A program made the position numbers and the translations under genes. A model generated the notes under the pieces. It ran no database searches and was not told where the DNA came from. It was given only the letters and a program-made list of their open reading frames with translations. Below, in pieces: positions 52,245 through 60,973 of a stretch of 64,000 nt of DNA. Positions within the stretch are counted from its first letter, which is position 1; every line of letters begins with the position of its first letter. The stretch is from an uncultured Chlorobiaceae bacterium (GTDB lineage: Bacteria > Bacteroidota > Chlorobiia > Chlorobiales > Chlorobiaceae), in NCBI GenBank assembly GCA_903882665.1, contig CAIRXW010000023.1, positions 207,596 to 271,595 on the forward strand. Direction: 5' to 3'.

Positions 52245-52730
52245 TTAATTCTTGCCAGGTTCGGAGAGAGCGAGCCACCGGGGCCAAACCTCCATCGGCC
52301 ATCCAGCAACTCGATACAGCCGGTACACAACCCCTATCCACTGCCGCAGTTCGACCATATTCATCTGTAACCGTGCCCGATCTCCCCCGGCATCAAGCGG
52401 AAAAATGATGGCTGCTCCCTCGGCAGGACAATACAAATTTACCTGTTCCGGCAACACCGAACGCGCAAGTTCGCAAATCCTTACTGGCTCTGAACGCCTT
52501 TGCTGCCACTCTGCATCGTGCTGCTGAACAGAGAGCATCAACCCCTTGTCAACCAGACTCGATTTCTGTGCCGAATGCTCAAGATGACCAACCAGTCTCG
52601 GTACCAAACGCCGACAAAGACGCTGGGTCAACCAAAAGACCGCAGAATTTTCACCATCCAAATCGGCCGACATGCGAATCCGGTCCTCAATCTCAATATA
52701 TTGCAATGTGACTTTTTTAAGTAACACCAT
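52245..52730 (-). CDS. Hypothetical protein
   Basis: ORF track 52245..52778; start at MVLLKKVTLQYIEIEDRIRM (52730) looks better; no family recognised. Confidence 0.55.
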   Translation of the reverse strand: MVLLKKVTLQYIEIEDRIRMSADLDGENSAVFWLTQRLCRRLVPRLVGHLEHSAQKSSLVDKGLMLSVQQHDAEWQQRRSEPVRICELARSVLPEQVNLYCPAEGAAIIFPLDAGGDRARLQMNMVELRQWIGVVYRLYRVAGWPMEVWPRWLALSEPGKN

Positions 52731-52934
52731 AACGAACTCTTCTTTCCTGTTTTCAATTCTATTCGGCAATTCAGCCAATAACCCGTCAGCGTACTAGTTA
52801 AACTTACTCATTCCCGACCAAAAGCCCAAGCCCGCCCTCATACGGTGATGATCTTGCTTGCTTTCTTCTTTTGAATGTTTTATCCTGTTGAACGGAAGTA
52901 TCCGAAGATTTTGCCACCATATTTTGAACAAACG

Positions 52935-54410
52935 ATGAGTAATTCCGATCAAGCACGGGTGCTGAGTGCGAATCTGCCACCTGATAAAGTGATGCATAAA
53001 CTGGTTTCGCTGGCCAAACGTCGCGGATTTATTTTCCCTTCGTCGGAAATTTATGAGGGGCTCTCCTCCTGCTTTGATTACGGGCCACTCGGCAGTGAGA
53101 TGAAGCGCAATATCAAGGAACTCTGGTGGAACTCAATGACCCGCCGCCACCAGAATATTGTGGGCCTTGATGCATCGATCATGATGAACCCCCGTGTATG
53201 GGAAGCATCGGGCCATGTGGCAAGCTTCAACGATCCGATGATTGACGACCGTACCACCAAAAGACGCTACCGCGCTGACCACCTGATTGAGAACCATATC
53301 GAAAAACTGCGCCGCGACAACAAGGAAGAGGATCTCCAGAGGGTAAAGGGTGCTTACGAAGCTGTTTCGGGTGCAGAGGATTCTAACCGCGCACTGTACG
53401 ATATCATCATTGCAGAGGGAATCAAGGCGCAGGATACGGGCTCGGGTGACTGGACAGAGGTGCGCCAGTTCAACCTGATGTTCCAGTGCAATATGGGTGC
53501 CGTGGCCGACAAGTCAAGTATTGTCTACCTGCGACCTGAAACCGCGCAGGGGATTTTTGTGAATTTCCACAACGTTCGTGAGTCGTCGCGCATGAAAGTA
53601 CCGTTCGGTATTGCGCAGATCGGGAAGGCCTTCCGCAACGAGATTGTGAAGGGAAACTTCATCTTCCGCATGGTAGAGTTTGAACAGATGGAGATGCAGT
53701 ACTTCGTCAAACCCGGCACCCAGGCCGAGGCATTCGAGGCATGGCGGGAGGAGCGCTACGCCTGGTACTCCACGGCACTTGGCATCAGCAAAAAGAAACT
53801 CCACTGGTACAAACATGACAAGCTGGCTCACTACGCCGACCTTGCCTACGACATCAAGTTCGAGTTCCCCTTTGGAATTGAGGAAATCGAAGGAATTCAC
53901 TCCAGAACCGATTTTGACCTGAAACAACATCAGGAGTTTTCCGGCAAGAACATGGAGTATATCGACCAGCTCACCAATGAGCGCTACATTCCCTGCGTGG
54001 TTGAAACCTCCGCCGGATGCGACCGCCTCTTCCTTGCACTGCTTGCAGATGCCTACACGGAAGATACCGTAGACGGAGATGAACGTGTGCTCCTGAAGCT
54101 GTCGCCAAAAGTTGCGCCGGTAAAAGCAGCAATACTGCCTCTGATGAAAAAGGGTGGAATGGGTGAACGAGCCGCAGCGCTGCGAGACGAACTTTCAGCG
54201 GAATACCTTGTCCAGTATGATGATGCTGGCTCTATCGGCAAACGCTACCGTCGCCAGGACGAAATCGGCACACCCTTCTGTATCACGGTTGACCACCAGA
54301 CGCTGGAAGAAAACAGCGTGACGGTGCGCTACCGCGACACGGCAACACAAGAGAGGATCGATATTTCAAGGGTACGGGATTTTCTCGCATCAAAACTAAC
54401 CACGCTTTAA
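52935..54410 (+). CDS. glyS: Glycyl-tRNA synthetase
   Basis: LAKRRGFIFPSSEIYEGLSSCFDYGPLGSEMKRNIKELWW; PETAQGIFVNFHNV; FRNEIVKGNFIFRMVEFEQMEMQYF. Start at MSNSDQ (52935) preferred over 52875. Confidence 0.95.
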   Translation: MSNSDQARVLSANLPPDKVMHKLVSLAKRRGFIFPSSEIYEGLSSCFDYGPLGSEMKRNIKELWWNSMTRRHQNIVGLDASIMMNPRVWEASGHVASFNDPMIDDRTTKRRYRADHLIENHIEKLRRDNKEEDLQRVKGAYEAVSGAEDSNRALYDIIIAEGIKAQDTGSGDWTEVRQFNLMFQCNMGAVADKSSIVYLRPETAQGIFVNFHNVRESSRMKVPFGIAQIGKAFRNEIVKGNFIFRMVEFEQMEMQYFVKPGTQAEAFEAWREERYAWYSTALGISKKKLHWYKHDKLAHYADLAYDIKFEFPFGIEEIEGIHSRTDFDLKQHQEFSGKNMEYIDQLTNERYIPCVVETSAGCDRLFLALLADAYTEDTVDGDERVLLKLSPKVAPVKAAILPLMKKGGMGERAAALRDELSAEYLVQYDDAGSIGKRYRRQDEIGTPFCITVDHQTLEENSVTVRYRDTATQERIDISRVRDFLASKLTTL

Positions 54411-54413
54411 GCC

Positions 54414-55556
54414 ATGCGTTATGATGTCGCAGTGATCGGTGGCGGCCCATCAGGAGCCGTTGCCGCAGCCTTACTGGCAAAAGCGGGAATATCAACCATT
54501 CTCATTGAACGAAACCTTAAGAATGTCAAACCTTGTGGAGGCGCAATTCCCCTCGGCCTTATCGAAGAGTTTAACATTCCTGACGAACTGATCGAAAAAA
54601 AGCTGTCGCGCATGAGAGCCCGCTCTCCAAAAGGGAGGTACATTGATATGAACATGCCGAACGGCTACGTCGGCATGGTGCGACGCGAAAAATTTGACCA
54701 CTATCTGCGTTCTGAAGCCGAGCGGGCAGGAGTGGTTATTGTCGAAGGACTGGTTAAATCAATCTCACACTCTGGCGAAGGCTTTGTCATCAATACGCTC
54801 AACGACAAGGTTGCACCACTGCGTGTCCGAAAAATTATCGGGGCAGACGGCGCAAACTCAATAACGGCCAATGAGCTGCACTTTCCGCCCAACGAGTTGA
54901 AGGTTATCGCCATGCAGCAGCGATTCAAATACACTCCAGCCATACAGAAATTCAGCGATATCGTAGAAATCTGGTTTGATGGCGAGGTCTCGCCCGACTT
55001 TTACGGCTGGATTTTTCCCAAGGCCGACCATCTGGCCATCGGTACCGGCACAGAAGACAATAACCACAACCTCAAAGCGCTCCAGAAACGCTTTGTTGAA
55101 AAGATAGGGATCACCGACCGCCCCTATCTTGACGAAGCTGCAAAAATCCCGATGAAACCCCGGAGATCATTTACCCAAACAAAGGCCATTCTTGTCGGAG
55201 ACGCTGCAGGACTGGTAACACCGGCAAACGGGGAGGGCATTTTCTTCGCCATGCGCTCCGGCAAGCTTGGTGCACAGGCCATGATTGAGCATATAAGAAA
55301 CAAGGCTCCACTGCACAACTATGAAAAAGAGTTCCGCAAGCTCTACGCCCCGATCTTTTTGGGCCTTGAGGTTTTGCAGTCAGTATACTACCGCAACGAC
55401 CGGCTCAGGGAGAGTTTTGTGGCGATATGCGCTGACGATGATGTGCAGCGAATAACTTTCGACTCCTATCTCTATAAAAAAATGGTGCCAGCTCCCTTTT
55501 CAACCCAAATGAAAATCTTTTCCAAAAACATCTACCATCTGATCAAGGGCTGTTAA
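54414..55556 (+). CDS. Geranylgeranyl reductase (ChlP/BchP-like flavoprotein)
   Basis: ORF 380 aa; [83 protein letters not shown]. Confidence 0.9.
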   Translation: MRYDVAVIGGGPSGAVAAALLAKAGISTILIERNLKNVKPCGGAIPLGLIEEFNIPDELIEKKLSRMRARSPKGRYIDMNMPNGYVGMVRREKFDHYLRSEAERAGVVIVEGLVKSISHSGEGFVINTLNDKVAPLRVRKIIGADGANSITANELHFPPNELKVIAMQQRFKYTPAIQKFSDIVEIWFDGEVSPDFYGWIFPKADHLAIGTGTEDNNHNLKALQKRFVEKIGITDRPYLDEAAKIPMKPRRSFTQTKAILVGDAAGLVTPANGEGIFFAMRSGKLGAQAMIEHIRNKAPLHNYEKEFRKLYAPIFLGLEVLQSVYYRNDRLRESFVAICADDDVQRITFDSYLYKKMVPAPFSTQMKIFSKNIYHLIKGC

Positions 55557-56243
55557 ATGTTGCTCTCCTTCCCCAACTGGATCATCCATCTCTCATCAGC
55601 GATTGAGTGGGGAGTTGCGGCTGCGCTCCTCTTCCATTACGGCAAAATAACCGGACGACGCGATATCCGCCTTTTTGGACTTGCCATGCTGCCGCACTGG
55701 AGTGGCAGTTTTTTTGTGCTTGGGTATCATATCTCCGGCGATTCCATTCCGCTGCTGCTCGACATGTCGGAACTCATCAACCTCTTCGGCAGCACGTCGC
55801 TCCTCCTTGCAACCCTGAACCTGCTGAAATCGACGAAAAAAGCTCCCGCAGCAGGATATTCTGCCGCTCTTGCCGCCATCATGATTACCGGAAAGCCACA
55901 ATCCTGGCTCGGGGCAGATATCTTTGACGCCATTCTGCAACTCTCAAGCGTTGTCTATATTACCTTTCTTGTCCTGCTGCTGATAGTTTACCGTCGCGAC
56001 CGGACAATATTTTCCTCGCTTACGGTTGCTGGCTTCTGGTTTGTGCTGATCTTCATCTCGGTCACCATCTTCTGCATGTACCTCGCCACCGAAGTGCGGG
56101 GTTATCCTACGCTCTCACATGACGACATGCTGCACGGGGCCGCCGAAAGCCTGCTGAGTGTCAGCAATCTGATGATCGCCATCGGGGCTCACCGCAAAAT
56201 CAGGGAGTATGAACGAGAGCAGCCAAAAGGCGCTCAGGGATGA
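55557..56243 (+). CDS. Polytopic membrane protein resembling DUF2499 (Ycf49-like) fused to DUF3593
   Basis: ORF 228 aa directly abutting the geranylgeranyl reductase; N-half SFPNWIIHLSSAIEWGVAAALLFHYGKITGRRDIRLFGLAMLPHW; C-half ends DDMLHGAAESLLSVSNLMIAIGAHRKIREYE. Families assigned from memory. Confidence 0.65.
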   Translation: MLLSFPNWIIHLSSAIEWGVAAALLFHYGKITGRRDIRLFGLAMLPHWSGSFFVLGYHISGDSIPLLLDMSELINLFGSTSLLLATLNLLKSTKKAPAAGYSAALAAIMITGKPQSWLGADIFDAILQLSSVVYITFLVLLLIVYRRDRTIFSSLTVAGFWFVLIFISVTIFCMYLATEVRGYPTLSHDDMLHGAAESLLSVSNLMIAIGAHRKIREYEREQPKGAQG

Positions 56244-58006
56244 AGAATTTGTGCATATTTCAGTGAATCAGAGAGCAGTTCAACGGCTTTTTTTACCACC
56301 AGGTCATGGTCAAGTTCTGCCTTTCTGGCCATGCGCTCGTCATAATGGCGAAGAACCTCCACTTCAAGTTCCTGCGCAACGCTCGCCGACTCTTTCTGAA
56401 TTTCCTGCTTCTTGAACTGCTCAATCTCCTGCAGAAGGAGAGTGAGGCTCTGACTGCGCTCGGTATTTTCAGGCTGGACTTTCTTCATGCTCTCTTTCAG
56501 CTCATTAAAACGCCTTTCAGATTCGGAAGTATAAACAAATTTTTTACCCCTCAGAAAATCAGCGAATAACGCCATAAGTGCAGGGCGGTCGATCGGCTGC
56601 GAGGGAATGAGGGGGTGAGTGGAGCGATAGGCTGAGGAGAACAGAAAGAGAAGACCTCTCTTCCTGAGCTCAGAGAGGTAGGGGGAGGTCGCCTGTTCAG
56701 AGAGCTGAATATCAGGCATAATGCCACCACCGCCATAGACTTTTCTCTTCCCTTTGGTATAAAACACCTCCGAGGCCTTGCCTTCGTGAGAGGTCGAAAG
56801 CACCTTGCGCAATTCACTAACCGCATTATTGCTCTCTTTCTGGATCAAACGGCCCGAAGGAGTATAGTATTTGGATGTTGTCACCTTCACAGCGGTATTG
56901 TAGGAGAGCCGTACAACCGACTGCACCAGCCCTTTGCCGTAAGAGCGCTCACCGATGACAATCCCCCGGTCAAGATCCTGCATTGCACCGGCAACAATTT
57001 CCGCCGCTGAAGCGCTCTGCGTGTTGATCAGAACAGCAAGGGGAAGCTGGGCATCAAGCGGAGGAGTTTCTGTTACAAAGGATTTGTCCAGTTTCGCAGA
57101 GCGCCCGCGAATGGAGACCACCGCACTTCCGCTGGGAACAAAGAGCGAAGAAACATCAACGGCAACCGTGAGCAGTCCGCCTGGATTGTTTCTGAGATCG
57201 AGGATGATCCCTTTCAGTTGAAGATGCTGCTCTGCGGCCTGGCGTACAAGCCCCTGCAAGGCTTCACGCAAATCAGCCGTCGAACGGGCACCAAAGCTCT
57301 TCATCTCGATGTAACCGACAGCGCCAAAAATCCCCGAATAACTCACCGTACTCAGCCGAACCTCCTCCCGCGTCAGTCTTGCAGAAAATGGGGGGAGGCC
57401 CTGACGCTCAAGCTGGAAATGCAGTGGAGTTCCTGCTACACCCTTGATCAGTGCCTTGACCTTGTCCAGCGACATTTTCCTCACACGCTCATTGTTGATG
57501 GAGACAATGCTGTCGCCCACCCGGATGCCCGCTTTTGCAGCGGCATAACCATCAACTACAGAGGAAACAAAAACCTCATCATCAAGGGAGGCGATAGAGA
57601 TACCGATACCGACATACTGCCCGCTGGTCATCTCATCGAGCTCATCGGAATCATTTTCATCAAGAAAAACCGTGTACGGGTCAAGGGTGCGAAGCATACC
57701 ATCAATACCCGCATACATCAGTCCACTGACATTGAGCTTGTCAACATAGCTTTTTGAGACTTCGCGATAAACCTCTCCCAAAAGATCGATACTTTTGATA
57801 ATCTCGAAATACTCTTTGTCTGTCGAGTCTGCGGGGAGAGATGAAACGGAGGGAACTGAGTGGACAGATGGCTCGGATACCGCAGAGAACGTCAGGGATG
57901 GCACTCCGCAGAAGCAGAGAAGGGCAACCACAATGGCCAGCACACCCTGCCGCAAAGAAGCCCTCCGAAACGAGCCTCCGCTACTCTCGCTGTTCCTCTG
58001 CATCAT
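56234..58006 (-). CDS. C-terminal processing peptidase (S41)
   Basis: ORF 590 aa; PDZ GIRVGDSIVSINNERV; protease core IILDLRNNPGGLLTVAVDVSSLFV, NTQSASAAEIVAGAMQDLDRGIVIGERSYGKGLVQ. Confidence 0.95.
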   Translation of the reverse strand: MMQRNSESSGGSFRRASLRQGVLAIVVALLCFCGVPSLTFSAVSEPSVHSVPSVSSLPADSTDKEYFEIIKSIDLLGEVYREVSKSYVDKLNVSGLMYAGIDGMLRTLDPYTVFLDENDSDELDEMTSGQYVGIGISIASLDDEVFVSSVVDGYAAAKAGIRVGDSIVSINNERVRKMSLDKVKALIKGVAGTPLHFQLERQGLPPFSARLTREEVRLSTVSYSGIFGAVGYIEMKSFGARSTADLREALQGLVRQAAEQHLQLKGIILDLRNNPGGLLTVAVDVSSLFVPSGSAVVSIRGRSAKLDKSFVTETPPLDAQLPLAVLINTQSASAAEIVAGAMQDLDRGIVIGERSYGKGLVQSVVRLSYNTAVKVTTSKYYTPSGRLIQKESNNAVSELRKVLSTSHEGKASEVFYTKGKRKVYGGGGIMPDIQLSEQATSPYLSELRKRGLLFLFSSAYRSTHPLIPSQPIDRPALMALFADFLRGKKFVYTSESERRFNELKESMKKVQPENTERSQSLTLLLQEIEQFKKQEIQKESASVAQELEVEVLRHYDERMARKAELDHDLVVKKAVELLSDSLKYAQILHP

Positions 58007-58870
58007 TCACCTTAACGCTTCTTCAAGAGCTGTTGCACTGTCAGTGCGTTCATCACGATATTTTATAATCACCGGCGTATAGATCGAAAGTCCATGTTCA
58101 GCGGCAAAATCACCCTTGATCCTTCGTGACCCGGCAACAACAACCGCCCCGGCAGGAATGACAAGAGGAGCTTCAGCGCTTTTGCGATAAATGGCATTAC
58201 GCGCCAAATCGTAAACCGGCGTTGAACCGTTCAGGATAACTCCGGTACCGATAACCGCCCGTTCCCTGACGATGGTACCCTCATAAATTCCGCAATTACC
58301 ACCAACCATCACCTCATCCTCAACAATGACCGGCATGGCTCCGACTGGCTCAAGCACACCACCAATCTGGACGCCCGCCGAAAGATGCACCTTTTTGCCA
58401 ACCTGGGCGCAGCTTCCCACAAGGGCATGGGAATCAATCATGGTTCCCTCATCAACGTAAGCCCCGACATTGACATAGGCCGGCGGCATCATCACCACGG
58501 AAGGAGCAAGATATGAACCATCCCGCACCGCCGAACCTCCGGGAACAATGCGGACATTATTGGAAAGCGTAATTTTTTTAAGTGGATACGTATCCTTATC
58601 GATAAAGGCAAAGCCCGTCTCGTGGTCATCAAGCGCCACATAGCTCTCCTGCAATCTGCCGAGACGCATACCAAGCAGAATACCCTCCTTTACCCAGAAG
58701 TTTACCTGCCACTCACCGCCCGATTTTTCCGCCGCCCTCACCAGTCCCTCGTTGAGCAACTGCTTGAACTGGTTAAAAACGGTGCGCGCTTCAGGAATTT
58801 CCTGGAGCGCCGCCGGGCCAAGCGATGAAAAACCCAGAATCGCCTCTTTCAATGCATCATACTGTCCCAT
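58007..58870 (-). CDS. dapD: 2,3,4,5-tetrahydropyridine-2,6-dicarboxylate N-succinyltransferase
   Basis: ORF 287 aa; left-handed beta-helix: [51 protein letters not shown]. Confidence 0.94.
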   Translation of the reverse strand: MGQYDALKEAILGFSSLGPAALQEIPEARTVFNQFKQLLNEGLVRAAEKSGGEWQVNFWVKEGILLGMRLGRLQESYVALDDHETGFAFIDKDTYPLKKITLSNNVRIVPGGSAVRDGSYLAPSVVMMPPAYVNVGAYVDEGTMIDSHALVGSCAQVGKKVHLSAGVQIGGVLEPVGAMPVIVEDEVMVGGNCGIYEGTIVRERAVIGTGVILNGSTPVYDLARNAIYRKSAEAPLVIPAGAVVVAGSRRIKGDFAAEHGLSIYTPVIIKYRDERTDSATALEEALR

Positions 58871-58894
58871 AAAGCACGCTCAACTGTTTTACTG

Positions 58895-60589
58895 TTAAAT
58901 ATCGCCATATTCGGCGGTAATATCCTTATTGTTTTTTCTGCTGTAAAAGCGGAAATCGTCACTTCTGAGACTCTCATCCGGCTTCACCTGCACAAAAAGC
59001 ATGTGCTGGAGAAACCACTTCAGCTCGGTCTTCATGTCACTGTTCTGCAACGGCTCAACAACCGTCGGGCTGACATAGAGGTCAAGCTGCTGAAACTTCA
59101 TCGGATGCTGCAGGGCATACTTCCTCAGCCACCGCTCAATCTGGTTGATGGTGGTAAACCGGGCCTGCACCACGCCGCTCCCGCCGCAGGCAGGGCACTG
59201 ATCGCCCATCCGCTGCATCAGGCTTGGACGTATCCGCTCACGGGTAATCTGCATGATCCCGAAATCAGACATCGGCAGAATATTCGATTTTGCCCGATCG
59301 TTGCGCAACTCGGTTTTCATGGAGTCGTAGACCTTCTTGGCATTTTTCTGGTCAAGCATGTCAATAAAATCGACCACAATAATGCCGCCAATATCACGCA
59401 ACCGCAACTGCCGCACAACTTCACGCGCCGCCTCAAGGTTGGTTTTCAGCGAATTCTCCTCCTGCTCCCGCTTGGCCGCATACCGGCCGCTGTTGACATC
59501 AACAACCACCATCGCCTCGGTATGCTCAATAATGATATAACCGCCCGACTTGAGCCACACCTTGCGCGAAAAGATCGACTCAACATCCTTGGCAATCCCG
59601 TATCCCTCAAACAAGGGAAGCTTTCCCTGATAGAAGGTGACATTTTTCACCATCTCAGGCGCAGCCCACTGGATATAGTTCAGCGTCTCCTTGTGGATCA
59701 ACGCTGAATTTGCAACAATTTCAGTGACATCAGAGGTAAGCGAATCGCGCAGCACACTCGATATAATCGTATCCTCCTTGAAAATCAACTGGGGAGGAGC
59801 AGCATCCTGCAACTTTTCCTCAATCTGCGTCCATTTGGCCAGCAACTTCTCAAGATCCTGCTTCAACAGCGTCTCCTCCTGATCCTCGGCTACGGTGCGA
59901 ATAATAGCACCAAAACCTTCCGGCAAGATGGAGCGCACCAGCTTTTTCAGCCTTGAGCGCTCCTTGCGCGCAATGACCCTCCGCGAAACGGCAACCTGAC
60001 CGCCACCAAAAGGCAGCAGCACCATGAAACGCCCGGCAATGGTAATATCGGAGGTAAGGCGGGAACCCTTGCTGCTGATCGGCTCCTTGATGACCTGCAC
60101 CAGAATCGAATCGTTCGGCTTGAGCTTGGCAGCAATCAACTGGGTATACGACTGCCTCTTTTCAGCCCGCTCCTGCTCATCAGCCGAAGGTTTCTTGCTG
60201 CCACTGCGGGCAGCCTGCTTCACATTTGCAGCAGCCGCCGGTTCATCACCACTCCGGGACGCCTGCGGCGCATCATCCGCATCGCCATCGTCCACACCAC
60301 CATTTTCATCATCATCATCATCCTCAATCAGCGCACGATAATCCTCATTCGTGGTGCCAACATCAGAAAAATGCAGGAACCCGTCAGACTTCTGCCCGAT
60401 ATCAACAAAAGCGGCCTTCAGCCCCTCAACAACCTTGTGCACCCGGCCAAGATAGATATCACCGATACTTCTGCGGCTCTCGGGACGCTCAATAATCAAC
60501 TCAACCAGCCGACCCTCCTCCACAAGGGCGACCTGTATCTCGTCGCCGGTCTTGTTCATCAGCAACTGTTTATTCGAACTCTTCTTCAT
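58895..60589 (-). CDS. Ribonuclease E/G family protein
   Basis: ORF 564 aa; [76 protein letters not shown]. Confidence 0.95.
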   Translation of the reverse strand: MKKSSNKQLLMNKTGDEIQVALVEEGRLVELIIERPESRRSIGDIYLGRVHKVVEGLKAAFVDIGQKSDGFLHFSDVGTTNEDYRALIEDDDDDENGGVDDGDADDAPQASRSGDEPAAAANVKQAARSGSKKPSADEQERAEKRQSYTQLIAAKLKPNDSILVQVIKEPISSKGSRLTSDITIAGRFMVLLPFGGGQVAVSRRVIARKERSRLKKLVRSILPEGFGAIIRTVAEDQEETLLKQDLEKLLAKWTQIEEKLQDAAPPQLIFKEDTIISSVLRDSLTSDVTEIVANSALIHKETLNYIQWAAPEMVKNVTFYQGKLPLFEGYGIAKDVESIFSRKVWLKSGGYIIIEHTEAMVVVDVNSGRYAAKREQEENSLKTNLEAAREVVRQLRLRDIGGIIVVDFIDMLDQKNAKKVYDSMKTELRNDRAKSNILPMSDFGIMQITRERIRPSLMQRMGDQCPACGGSGVVQARFTTINQIERWLRKYALQHPMKFQQLDLYVSPTVVEPLQNSDMKTELKWFLQHMLFVQVKPDESLRSDDFRFYSRKNNKDITAEYGDI

Positions 60590-60973
60590 TCGTTCACTCT
60601 TTTATAATGGCAAGAACCCCGGGGAGTGCCCCCTCTCGTAACCTCTTTAATACCAAACAGCAACAAGCATCGGCTTCCAAAAACCATGCCGATCGCCGCC
60701 CGGGAGCAGACTCCAACTGATAACTTTTTTTTGCGTCATACTGCGAGCAACTGCCGTCAGCCAGAACAACAGCAGGAACGGCCCGCAGACCGACAATCAA
60801 GATAAGAAATAATAGACAGGAAACCGCCAAAACTACCGGTTGAAGAGCGCTGTACAAGCATCACTTTTATCAAGCCTCCGCTTCACCCCGCTCTCTTTTT
60901 GCCGTAGTTCTTTGAAAGTTCTCTACATTACGGAAAGCATTTTATTCGTGTTGCGACCCTCTCTTTTCACCTT

